A DNA stretch of 6,047 nt from Chloroflexota bacterium (GTDB lineage Bacteria > Chloroflexota > Limnocylindria > P2-11E), in the NCBI GenBank assembly GCA_005889445.1, contig VBGS01000071.1:1-6047 (forward strand). The letters are read 5' to 3'. The notes beneath the pieces are model-generated. The model ran no database searches, was not told the DNA's origin, and saw nothing but the letters and a program-made list of their open reading frames with translations. Shown here in pieces: positions 1 through 5,956 of the stretch; positions within the stretch are counted from its first letter, which is position 1; every line of letters begins with the position of its first letter. A program made the translations under genes and the position numbers.

Positions 1-367
1 CCTCGCTTCGTTCGCCGCGCGCGGTGCCGAGGTGCGAGGCACGCGCGCGCGATGCGAGCGCCGGTGGGACCATCGCGCGCACCGCATCGGCGAGTCCGCA
101 CCGGTACCGCTCGGCCATCCACGCGGCGAGGGCGAGCTGGTGCGGACGCAGCAGCGGGAGCGGGTGGACCAATGACTCCACGGGCCGCAGCTCGCGCTCG
201 ACCGCGCCGTCGAGCGAGATGACCACTCCGGGAACGGGCCGCTGTCCCAGGCCGACGCGGACCAGATGCCCCGGCTCGAGCGCGAGCCCATCCGGGACCA
301 GGTAGGTGAACGTCCGGGCAGGGCCGCGCATGCCCGCGAAGACGGCGACCTCGGCTGAGCGCGTCAC
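1..367 (-). CDS. priA: Primosomal protein PriA, N-terminal part (runs off window)
   Basis: PriA restarts collapsed replication forks by binding branched DNA and loading the replicative helicase. Only the first 122 codons lie in the window, read leftward from a GTG at 367-365, with no in-frame stop down to base 2. The visible part resembles the PriA 3'-DNA-end-binding domain: a first beta strand (EVAVFAGM, residues 6-13), then RTFTYLVPDGL (18-28), the barrel motif EPGHLVRVGLGQR (31-43) and PVPGVVIS (44-51), followed by a helical part with LAAWMAERYRCGLADAV (80-96) and MVPPAL (99-104), where known PriA proteins have the '..YY..p.g.vl...lP..l' segment. The GTG overlaps the gmk stop codon as GTGA, so translation is probably coupled to gmk. 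The helicase and zinc-binding parts are outside the window, so I cannot tell whether helicase motifs are intact. Identification rests on recognised N-terminal motifs and on the common gmk-priA neighbourhood. Confidence 0.82.
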   Translation of the reverse strand, partial: MTRSAEVAVFAGMRGPARTFTYLVPDGLALEPGHLVRVGLGQRPVPGVVISLDGAVERELRPVESLVHPLPLLRPHQLALAAWMAERYRCGLADAVRAMVPPALASRARASHLGTARGERSE

Positions 368-963
368 AGCTCGTAGTGTCGCGGCTTCGTCATCTCCTTC
401 TTGATGATCCTGGCGATCTCCTCGACCGTCTTGTCGATCTTGCCTTCCTCGTTCACGACGACGTAGTCGTACTCAGGTGCGGCGGCCATCTCGATCGGCG
501 CGTTCCGCATGCGGACCGCGAACTCCTCGGGCGATTCGGTCCCGCGCTGGCGGAGCCAGTTTTGGAGGGTGTCGAGCGAGGGCGGCATGATGAAGATCGT
601 GAGCGCCTCCGGCAGCTGGGCCTTCAGCTTTCGCATACCTTGCGGCTCGGGCTTGACGATCACGATCTTGTGGTCGCGAAGGGTGTCCGCGAGGGCGTCG
701 CGCCGGACCCCCTTGAAGTCGCCATGGACCATCGACCACTCGAGAAAGTTCCCGGCCTCGATCTCCGCGCGGAACTTGTCCGGCTCGTAGAAGTAGTAGT
801 CGACGCCGTGCTGCTCGCCGCGGCGCGGCTTGCGGCTCGTGGCGGTCACGTACACGACCGCGTCGTCAAGCACTTTCGTGAGCGGATGGATCACCGTGTC
901 TTTGCCCCCACCCGATGGCGCCGAGATGATCACGAGCAGGCCACGTCCGTCGATCTCGCTCAC
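364..963 (-). CDS. gmk: Guanylate kinase, atypical P-loop and acceptor site
   Basis: Phosphorylates GMP (and dGMP) to GDP with ATP in the cytoplasm, feeding GTP and dGTP synthesis. The product is 199 residues, near the usual length of about 205. The P-loop is APSGGGKD at 15-22, with Asp22 where most families have Ser or Thr. The GMP-phosphate motif SRKPRRGE (43-50) keeps both arginines (R44, R47) and E50; HGVDYYF (52-58) and FLE (73-75, acceptor glutamate E75) are also standard. The lid segment WLRQRG (136-141) and RM (151-152) are present, and the core closes with EYDYVVVN (164-171). By hand alignment, the acceptor tyrosine in 'NYYG' is K84, the following Ser/Thr is V86, and the strand usually 'LDIDxQG' is VKPEPQG (103-109). 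The GTG start at 963-961 overlaps the rluD stop and has GGAGGT just upstream; the longer open frame to 1263 only shadows rluD. The fold assignment is firm; the substitutions may be a clade variant. Confidence 0.94.
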   Translation of the reverse strand: MSEIDGRGLLVIISAPSGGGKDTVIHPLTKVLDDAVVYVTATSRKPRRGEQHGVDYYFYEPDKFRAEIEAGNFLEWSMVHGDFKGVRRDALADTLRDHKIVIVKPEPQGMRKLKAQLPEALTIFIMPPSLDTLQNWLRQRGTESPEEFAVRMRNAPIEMAAAPEYDYVVVNEEGKIDKTVEEIARIIKKEMTKPRHYEL

Positions 964-1907
964 GCCACCTCCCGAAAGTCCGCCGTGGCGGCCACGGGCG
1001 CACCCAGGGCCGCCAGGTACGTCGCGAGATCCGCCGCGAGCGGCGCCGTGAACGTGCGTTCGCCGGCATGGGGCAGTCGGACCGTGAGCCGCCACGCATG
1101 GAGAAATTGGCGCGCGAGGCCGCTGCGGTCGCCGCGCTTGCCGTACACAGGGTCGCCAACGATAGGGACTCCGGCATACGCCAGGTGCGCCCGGATCTGG
1201 TGCGTCCGTCCGGTCACCGGCCGCACATGCAGAAGCGCCTGGCGATCGGCGGCCGACCCCCATGCGGCGAGTCGGACGAACCGAGTCACCGCGTCGCGGC
1301 CGCCGGCGCGGACGATCATGCGCCGCCGGTCGTTCGGGTCGCGGAGCAGCGGCGCCTCGACGACCGCGGGGGTATCTCCGGGATCTCCCCAGACGAGGGC
1401 GAGGTACTCCTTGCCGAACCGCTTCGCCTGCAGCTGTCGAGCGAGCGACAAATGCGCGACGTCGTTCTTCGCGATGACGAGCACGCCGCTCGTGTCCTTG
1501 TCGAGCCGATGCACGATCCCGGGACGCGACGCCGCGCGGCCAGTCTCGGCCATGATGCGTCCGACGACCGCGTTCACCAGCGTGCCGGTCGCGTGACCGT
1601 ATGCGGGGTGCACGACCAGCCCCGCGGGCTTGTTCACCACGATCACATCCTCGTCCTCGAAGAGGACGTCGAGCGGGATGTCCTCTGCGGCGAGCGAGAG
1701 CGCAGGCGCGGCGTCCGGGACATCGACGACGAGCTCTTGTCCGGCGCGAACCCGGTGGGCTGGTTCCACCGCCACGCCGTCGACCAGCACACGGCCATCC
1801 TTCGCGAGCCGCGCGATGGCGCTGCGGGAAAGCTGGCTGTGCGCGGCGAGGAAGCGATCCACGCGCTCGCCGCCATCCTCGACGCGAACGGAGATCCGCT
1901 CGGCCAT
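960..1907 (-). CDS. rluD: RluA/RluD-family 23S rRNA pseudouridine synthase
   Basis: Isomerises uridine to pseudouridine in RNA; RluD itself modifies the helix 69 loop of 23S rRNA. The product is 315 residues, typical for the S4-plus-catalytic-domain architecture. An S4 RNA-binding domain occupies roughly residues 3-65 (GERVDRFLA at 13-21, LSRSAIARLAKDGRVLVDG at 26-44). The catalytic domain begins near DVIVVNKPAGLVVHP (87-101). The signature HRLDKDTSG (133-141) holds the expected nucleophile Asp136, and RTHQIRAHL (234-242) and GDPVYG (251-256) are the conserved downstream motifs. The ATG at 1907-1905 lies two bases past the lspA stop; the only SD-like bases, GAGG, abut the start, so coupling to lspA is likely. 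The stop overlaps the gmk GTG as GTGA. The lspA-rluD pairing is common in bacteria. Family membership is certain, but substrate specificity (RluD rather than RluC or another paralogue) is inferred from domain layout and neighbours. Confidence 0.92.
   Translation of the reverse strand: MAERISVRVEDGGERVDRFLAAHSQLSRSAIARLAKDGRVLVDGVAVEPAHRVRAGQELVVDVPDAAPALSLAAEDIPLDVLFEDEDVIVVNKPAGLVVHPAYGHATGTLVNAVVGRIMAETGRAASRPGIVHRLDKDTSGVLVIAKNDVAHLSLARQLQAKRFGKEYLALVWGDPGDTPAVVEAPLLRDPNDRRRMIVRAGGRDAVTRFVRLAAWGSAADRQALLHVRPVTGRTHQIRAHLAYAGVPIVGDPVYGKRGDRSGLARQFLHAWRLTVRLPHAGERTFTAPLAADLATYLAALGAPVAATADFREVA
967..972 (-). promoter_or_regulatory. Shine-Dalgarno site of gmk
   Basis: Read on the minus strand this is GGAGGT, three bases before the GTG at 963-961 and lying inside the last codons of rluD. 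It is the clearest ribosome binding site in the window and decides the gmk start against the much longer open frame upstream. The spacing is short if the whole hexamer is counted, four bases after GGAGG. Confidence 0.6.
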
Positions 1908-1909
1908 CC

Positions 1910-2398
1910 TCAGGCGGGCTTGGTCGCGGACGCGCGACGCTCCTCGAACCAGAGCGCCGCGGTCACGAGCACGATCCCGACGACGATGGAGGAATCCGCG
2001 ACGTTGAACGCCCAGAATCGGATGTCGCCGACGCCGACATCCACGAAGTCGACGACGTAGCCCTGCGTGACGCGGTCCAGCAGATTCCCGGAGGCGCCCC
2101 CCAGCTGCATCCCGAGCGTCGCCGAGACGATCCAGGAGCTGCTCGCGATCTGGCGGTAGTAATAGACGATCGCGAGGACGGCCACGACCGAGAGGATCGA
2201 GAGCAGCGTCGTCCGCTCGGGCAACAGGCCGAAGGCCGCACCGGTGTTCTGGGCGTGCACGATCCGGATGTAGTCGCCCGCGATCGGGCGTGCGGTCCCG
2301 ACGGGAATGTTCTCCACGACCCACGTCTTGGTGATGCGATCGGCGACGAAGACGGCGAGCGCGACGCCCGCGACGAGGAGGAGGCGGCCAGGACGCAC
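1910..2398 (-). CDS. lspA: Lipoprotein signal peptidase (signal peptidase II)
   Basis: Inner-membrane aspartyl protease that removes the signal peptide of prolipoproteins after lipidation of the lipobox cysteine. The product is 162 residues, the normal family size. Four hydrophobic segments are visible, roughly at 5-19, 62-82, 88-106 and 131-150. The conserved motifs are all present: AQNTGAAFG (49-57), GGASGNLLDRV (100-110) followed by GYVVDF (113-118), and FNVAD (131-135). By alignment with Pseudomonas LspA the catalytic pair is Asp117 and Asp135, with the same spacing give or take one residue. The start is the GTG at 2398-2396; an in-frame TAG lies only four codons upstream, so no longer form is possible. 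No Shine-Dalgarno is apparent in the 25 bases after fabG, and rluD follows after two bases. Its presence implies lipoproteins in the cell, but lgt is not in the window. Confidence 0.96.
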   Translation of the reverse strand: MRPGRLLLVAGVALAVFVADRITKTWVVENIPVGTARPIAGDYIRIVHAQNTGAAFGLLPERTTLLSILSVVAVLAIVYYYRQIASSSWIVSATLGMQLGGASGNLLDRVTQGYVVDFVDVGVGDIRFWAFNVADSSIVVGIVLVTAALWFEERRASATKPA

Positions 2399-2423
2399 GC
2401 CGCAATGCTAGGGAGTGCCGCCG

Positions 2424-3173
2424 CTACGCGGTCACCATTCCGCCGTCGACGACGAGCACCTGCCCGGTGATGTAGCTCGCCTCGTCAGAGACCAGGAACG
2501 CGATCGCGTTGGCGACGTCCTCGACCGTGCCGAAGCGCCCGAGCGGGATCTGCTTCAGGATCGTGTCCTCCATCTGCCTCAGCAGATCGCTCGTGAGGTC
2601 GGTCGGAACGAATCCCGGGGCCACCGCGTTGCAGGTGATGTTCCGGCTGGCCATCTCGCGGGCGACGGTCTTGGTGAACCCGATGAGTCCCGCCTTTGCC
2701 GAGGCGTAGTTGGCCTGACCCGCGTTCCCCACGACGCCCGCGACCGACGACACGTTGACGATCCGTCCCGAGCGCTGCTTCATCATCGGCCGCATCGCCG
2801 CCTTCGTGACGAGAAAGGCCCCTCGCAGGTTGAGGTCCAGGACCTCGTCCCATTCCTGCGGGCTCATCCGGACCAGGAGGTTGTCGCGGGTGATGCCCGC
2901 ATTGTTGACGAGGATGTCGAGGCGGCCGCCGCCGTAGGCGAGCGCCTGCTTCACGATCTCGTCGGCCGCTCCGTCCGCCGAGACATCGCCCTGGACGAGC
3001 GTCGCCTTGCCGCCGGCCCGCTCGACGAGCTGCTTCGCTTCGTCGGCCGCGGCCGCGTTCCCCTTGAAGTTGATCGCGATCGCGGCGCCGTCGCGTGCGA
3101 GACGGATCGCGGTCGCGCGGCCGATCCCGCGGCCGGCCCCGGTGATGAGGGCAGTGCGGCCCTCGAGCTTCAT
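2424..3173 (-). CDS. fabG: 3-oxoacyl-[acyl-carrier-protein] reductase
   Basis: NADPH-dependent short-chain dehydrogenase that reduces 3-ketoacyl-ACP to 3-hydroxyacyl-ACP, the first reduction in each elongation round. The product is 249 residues against about 244 in E. coli. The cofactor loop TGAGRGIG spans 11-18, the NNAG motif 90-93, and the catalytic tetrad is Asn115, Ser143, Tyr156 and Lys160 (YASAK at 156-160), each offset by five from the E. coli positions. The tail ASYITGQVLVVDGGM (232-246) is the usual subunit-contact and signature region. The ATG at 3173-3171 starts MKLEGRTALITGAG, typical of the family; no Shine-Dalgarno is evident in the 21 bases after the DUF3072-like gene. In most bacterial clusters acpP follows fabG; here lspA follows instead. 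Short-chain dehydrogenases are numerous, but position and motifs favour FabG strongly. Confidence 0.95.
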   Translation of the reverse strand: MKLEGRTALITGAGRGIGRATAIRLARDGAAIAINFKGNAAAADEAKQLVERAGGKATLVQGDVSADGAADEIVKQALAYGGGRLDILVNNAGITRDNLLVRMSPQEWDEVLDLNLRGAFLVTKAAMRPMMKQRSGRIVNVSSVAGVVGNAGQANYASAKAGLIGFTKTVAREMASRNITCNAVAPGFVPTDLTSDLLRQMEDTILKQIPLGRFGTVEDVANAIAFLVSDEASYITGQVLVVDGGMVTA

Positions 3174-3194
3174 GGCCGCGGAAAGTAGCAGGGC

Positions 3195-3617
3195 TCAGCG
3201 TCGCGAGGGTTCGGTGGGCGAGGACGATCGCGCCATCTGCTTGATCAGCAGCTCGCCGATGCGGCGCGCGGCCTCCTCCTTGTTCAGGTCGGGGGCGTAT
3301 TCGCCGCCCTCTTCCGCCGCGAGCTCCTTCAGGTACGCGGCCTGCGCCGCCGTCATGCGATCGCCGTCGCCCGCCGCCCCCTCGGCCGCTCCAGTGGCGG
3401 GACGGCGGCCGCGGCGCCGGGGCGCCGAGGCTTTTGAATCGCCCCGCGACCGCAGCTCGTCGATGCGCCGCGACGCGTCCGCCTTGCTGAGACTTGGATC
3501 GAAGGGCTCGCCCGCATCATCGGAGAGTCGCTTGAGGAAGGCCGCTTGCGCCTCCGTCATCGGCTCGGATCCGCTCTTCCATTCTTCGGGCGGACGCGGC
3601 GTGGTGTCTCGTGGCAT
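3195..3617 (-). CDS. Small protein with two DUF3072-like repeats, function unknown
   Basis: A 140-residue charged, soluble-looking protein with no signal peptide or membrane segment. It contains two copies of one motif, residues 20-57 and 88-125. Both follow the pattern MTxAQAA(F/Y)LKxL, then an acidic stretch, then P-x-L-x-K, then A-x-RRI-x-EL; 19 of 38 aligned positions are identical. Repeat 1 is preceded by EEWKSGSEP, which I recall as part of DUF3072 proteins. The repeats are joined by a basic, Arg/Ala/Gly-rich linker (about 58-87, including RRRGRRP at 67-73), and a Ser/Pro/Arg-rich tail ends the protein. Each repeat could form two helices. The gene lies 33 bases after fabF and 21 before fabG, in the same direction, so it is very probably co-transcribed with them. 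It is not an acyl carrier protein: there is no DSL phosphopantetheine site. The family has no known function; a nucleic-acid-binding or structural role would be guesswork from the basic linker. The ATG at 3617-3615 has only a weak AGG upstream. Confidence 0.8.
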   Translation of the reverse strand: MPRDTTPRPPEEWKSGSEPMTEAQAAFLKRLSDDAGEPFDPSLSKADASRRIDELRSRGDSKASAPRRRGRRPATGAAEGAAGDGDRMTAAQAAYLKELAAEEGGEYAPDLNKEEAARRIGELLIKQMARSSSPTEPSRR

Positions 3618-3650
3618 ACCGGCCTGCCGTGCAGCCCCGGTGCCAGCGCC

Positions 3651-4883
3651 CTACTGGCGGAAGATCAGTGAGGCGTTGTGCCCGCCGAACCCCATCGAGT
3701 TCGAGAGCGCGGTCGTGATCGGCTTGGGACGCGCCTGGTTCGGCACGTAGTCGAGGTCGAGCGCCGGGTCGGGCGTCTCGTAGTTGATCGTCGGAGGGAT
3801 GCATCCGTCGCGCATCGCGAGCAGGCAGGCCATCGCCTCGAGCGCGCCGGCCGCCCCAAGGAGATGACCGGTCATCGACTTCGTCGACGAGACCATCAGC
3901 CTGTAGGCGTGCTCGCCGAACACGTGCTTGATCGCGGCGGTCTCCTCTCGGTCGTTCGGCTGGGTCGAGGTGCCGTGCGCGTTGATGTAGTCGATGTCGC
4001 TCGGCTTCATGCCCGCCTCGGCGAGCGCCATCTTCATCGCGCGCGCGTTCCCCTCGCCCTCGGGCGATGGCGAGGTGATGTGGTAGGCGTCCGCGGTCGC
4101 CCCGTAACCGACGATCTCGCCGTACACGCGTACCCCGCGCGCGAGCGCGCGCTCGCGCTCCTCGAGGATCAGGACGGCAGCGCCTTCGGAGAGCACGAAT
4201 CCGTCGCGGTCCTTGTCGAACGGACGCGACGCCCGCTCGGGATCGTCGTTGCGACGGCTCATCGCGTGCATCGTCGCGAACGCTCCGATCGGCAGCGGCA
4301 GCACCGCGGCCTCGGCGCCCCCCGAGACCATCACGTCGGCCTGGCCCCGCCGGATGAGCGCGGCGCACTCGCCGAGGGAGTGCGCGCTCGACGCGCAGGC
4401 CGAGACATGCGTCAGGCTGGGGCCGCGAAGGTCGAACTGCATCGAGATCTGGGCCGAGCCGGCGTTCGCCATGAGCATCGGGACAAGGAACGGCGAGAGC
4501 CGCGACGGTCCACGCTCCTTCATCAGGAGCACTTGATCGATCAGCGTCTCGATGCCCCCGACGCCGGTCGCGATCGCGACGCCGATCCGTTCGCGATCGT
4601 CGCCGCCACCCTTCAGCCGGGCATCGTCCAGCGCCTGCGCGGCCGCGGCGACGGCGTACTGAGTGAACCGGTCCGTGCGGCGGATCTCCTTGCGGTCCAT
4701 GTACTTCGCGGGCTCGAACCCCTTGATCTCGCCGGCGATCTGCGTCTCGTACGGCGATGGGTCGAACCGACTGATCCGCCCGATGCCGCTTCGCCCGTGC
4801 ACGAGGCCGTCCCACGTCGTCGCGACATCGTTCCCCAGTGGGGTCACCGCCCCGAGGCCGGTGACGACGACGCGTCGCGTCAC
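3651..4883 (-). CDS. fabF: 3-oxoacyl-[acyl-carrier-protein] synthase II
   Basis: Condensing enzyme that joins malonyl-ACP to an acyl-ACP with loss of CO2, extending the chain by two carbons. The product is 410 residues, against 413 in E. coli. The Cys-His-His triad falls exactly on the E. coli numbers: Cys163 in SACASS (161-166), His303 in NAHGTSTQ (301-308) and His340 in KSMTGH (335-340), with Lys335. The N-terminus RRVVVTGLGAVTPLG and the C-terminal NSMGFGGHN (395-403) are classical, and the family's gating Phe is at 399. The GTG at 4883-4881 overlaps the fabD stop as GTGA; no Shine-Dalgarno is visible upstream, so coupling to fabD is likely. The frame is open up to 5066 but that part overlaps fabD and lacks family sequence. 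FabF rather than FabB is chosen from the triad context and the operon. Confidence 0.97.
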   Translation of the reverse strand: MTRRVVVTGLGAVTPLGNDVATTWDGLVHGRSGIGRISRFDPSPYETQIAGEIKGFEPAKYMDRKEIRRTDRFTQYAVAAAAQALDDARLKGGGDDRERIGVAIATGVGGIETLIDQVLLMKERGPSRLSPFLVPMLMANAGSAQISMQFDLRGPSLTHVSACASSAHSLGECAALIRRGQADVMVSGGAEAAVLPLPIGAFATMHAMSRRNDDPERASRPFDKDRDGFVLSEGAAVLILEERERALARGVRVYGEIVGYGATADAYHITSPSPEGEGNARAMKMALAEAGMKPSDIDYINAHGTSTQPNDREETAAIKHVFGEHAYRLMVSSTKSMTGHLLGAAGALEAMACLLAMRDGCIPPTINYETPDPALDLDYVPNQARPKPITTALSNSMGFGGHNASLIFRQ

Positions 4884-5893
4884 AGGGAGACTGGCGCGGG
4901 TGCTTCGAGGCTCGACACGGCCCCCCTGATCGAAAGTGGGTCGGAGATGTTGAGCAGCTTCACATCGGCGATCCGCTTCACCAGTCCGTTCACGACCTGG
5001 CCCGCCCCGATCTCGACGAATGTCGAAGCGCCGCGCTCGACCATGTACCGGACCGAACGCAGCCACTCGACCCGCTGCGAGAGGTGGTGCACGAGCGCGT
5101 CAGGGATGGCCGAAGCGGACACGTGTGGAAGGGCACTCACGTTCGCGACGATCGGCACGACCGGCTCGCGGAAATGCAGGGTGTGCATGAACGTGGCGAG
5201 GTCCGGACCGATGCGCCCCATCGCCGGGAAGTGGAATGGCGCCGAGATACGCAGCGGCACGATCCGCCGAGCGCCGTGTCGGCTCAGCGCTTCGGTCACG
5301 CGCGCGATGCTCTCGCTGTCGCCGGCGATCGTGACCTGTGAAGGACCGTTGTCATTGGCCACGACGGCGCTACCGAGCGCGACGGTGTCCTTGATGACGC
5401 GATCGACCTCTTCCGCGGGAAGCCCGACGATCGCGGCCATCGCGCCTCTCGCGCCGCGCGACGCCGCGAGCCTGCCACGCTCCGCGACGAGGCCGAGCGC
5501 CTCCTGGAACGTCAGCACCCCCGCCGCGACGAGCGCGGTGAACTCGCCCAGCGAATGACCGGCGACGAACCGCGGCCTGAATTCGGGGGGCAGCGCGGCG
5601 ACACCGCGGGGCTCGCCCCCAGCGGTCGCCCGCCGACCGAGCTTGGCGTTCACGGATTCAACAAGCGCCTCCAGGATCGCGACGCTGGTAGCCAGAACCG
5701 CAGGCTGCGCCACGGACGTGTCGTCGAGGCGATCCGCCGGACCGTCGAAGATGATCTTCGTGAGGTCGTAGCCAAGCGTTCGGTCCGCTTCCTCGAACGT
5801 TTCGCGCGCGCGAGCTGACGACTCGTAGACCGCACGGCCCATGCCGACGATCTGCGAACCTTGCCCAGGGAACACGAAGGCGATACCGCGCAC
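4880..5893 (-). CDS. fabD: Malonyl-CoA:ACP transacylase
   Basis: Transfers malonyl from CoA to acyl carrier protein, supplying the extender for fatty-acid synthesis. The product is 337 residues, longer than the usual 305-315. The start MRGIAFVFPGQGSQ is the standard N-terminus; QPAVLATS (63-70) and the nucleophile motif GHSLGE (112-117, Ser114) follow, then Arg141 in the substrate-carboxylate position, and the catalytic His221 in SAPFHF (217-222), where the residue after His is Phe instead of the common Ser. VEIGAGQVVNGLVKRI (293-308) closes the core. The extra length lies mainly around 82-107, a Gly/Ala/Arg/Pro-rich insert just before the nucleophile strand. The GTG at 5893-5891 is chosen because it gives the family N-terminus; an ATG at 5980 is in frame but adds unrelated residues and would overlap the divergent gene. 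There is no Shine-Dalgarno, and a TAnnnT box lies 10 bases upstream, so the mRNA may be leaderless. Confidence 0.96.
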   Translation of the reverse strand: MRGIAFVFPGQGSQIVGMGRAVYESSARARETFEEADRTLGYDLTKIIFDGPADRLDDTSVAQPAVLATSVAILEALVESVNAKLGRRATAGGEPRGVAALPPEFRPRFVAGHSLGEFTALVAAGVLTFQEALGLVAERGRLAASRGARGAMAAIVGLPAEEVDRVIKDTVALGSAVVANDNGPSQVTIAGDSESIARVTEALSRHGARRIVPLRISAPFHFPAMGRIGPDLATFMHTLHFREPVVPIVANVSALPHVSASAIPDALVHHLSQRVEWLRSVRYMVERGASTFVEIGAGQVVNGLVKRIADVKLLNISDPLSIRGAVSSLEAPAPVSL

Positions 5894-5903
5894 GACGAGT
5901 ACA

Positions 5904-5909
5904 ACGATA
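5904..5909 (-). promoter_or_regulatory. Candidate -10 box for the fabD operon
   Basis: On the minus strand the hexamer is TATCGT, matching TATAAT at four of six positions including the key first two T-A and the last T. It ends 10 bases before the fabD GTG, so transcription would begin at or next to the start codon, giving a leaderless message. That fits the missing Shine-Dalgarno. No convincing -35 hexamer is seen; the corresponding place lies within the inverted repeat at 5911-5932. Confidence 0.35.
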
Positions 5910-5910
5910 A

Positions 5911-5932
5911 CCGAGGGGCCGCGACCCCGCGG
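5911..5932. promoter_or_regulatory. 22-bp inverted repeat, possible operator between divergent starts
   Basis: The two half-sites read CCGnGGGGnCG and CGnCCCCnCGG; nine of eleven base pairs are symmetric, with mismatches only at the pairs 5914/5929 and 5919/5924. The centre (5921.5) is close to the middle of the 63-base gap between the fabD GTG and the divergent GTG. The repeat would cover the place of the -35 region for both candidate promoters, the layout expected for a repressor acting on itself and on the neighbouring operon. It could instead be a chance GC palindrome, or an RNA hairpin if fabD transcription starts further upstream. Confidence 0.45.
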
Positions 5933-5941
5933 ACGATTGCA

Positions 5942-5947
5942 TACACT
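5942..5947 (+). promoter_or_regulatory. Candidate -10 box for the divergent gene
   Basis: TACACT matches TATAAT at four of six positions, has a TG two bases before it (TGCATACACT), and ends nine bases before the GTG at 5957. Like the fabD side it implies a leaderless or nearly leaderless message, and no Shine-Dalgarno sequence is present. No -35 box is recognised. Confidence 0.33.
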
Positions 5948-5956
5948 CCATGTGCA

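Noticed and set aside
24..305. A 93-codon plus-strand frame at the left end
   Set aside because: The minus strand here reads as the PriA N-terminus in phase with the gmk overlap, so this frame is its shadow.
964..1263. N-terminal extension of gmk by 100 codons
   Set aside because: The region is the C-terminal part of the pseudouridine synthase; a GTG with a GGAGGT site gives a guanylate kinase of normal length.
376..1596. A 406-codon plus-strand frame opposite gmk and the rluD-family gene
   Set aside because: It is a mirror frame of two confidently identified genes with low-complexity Arg/Ala-rich translation and no motif.
1601..2470. A 289-codon plus-strand frame opposite rluD and lspA
   Set aside because: It has highly biased Arg/Asp/Gly composition and is antisense to the LspA active-site motifs; no independent support.
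3195..3617. The small gene as a divergent acyl carrier protein, from its position next to fabF
   Set aside because: There is no DSL serine motif, the protein has two MTxAQAA repeats, and its basic linker and tail are unlike the acidic ACP.
3618..3650. Possible terminator between fabF and the DUF3072-like gene
   Set aside because: The 33-base gap shows no stable stem followed by a T run in the direction of transcription.
3678..5558. A 626-codon open frame on the plus strand opposite fabF and fabD
   Set aside because: It is antisense to two genes with complete catalytic motifs, its product is Arg/Asp/Val-rich with no recognisable domain, and such long mirror frames are expected in GC-rich coding DNA.
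5938..5956. A 19-bp TGCA...TGCA symmetric stretch upstream of the divergent gene
   Set aside because: Only the outer TGCA blocks, themselves palindromic, pair well; the inner bases mostly do not. The repeat at 5911-5932 is far more symmetric.
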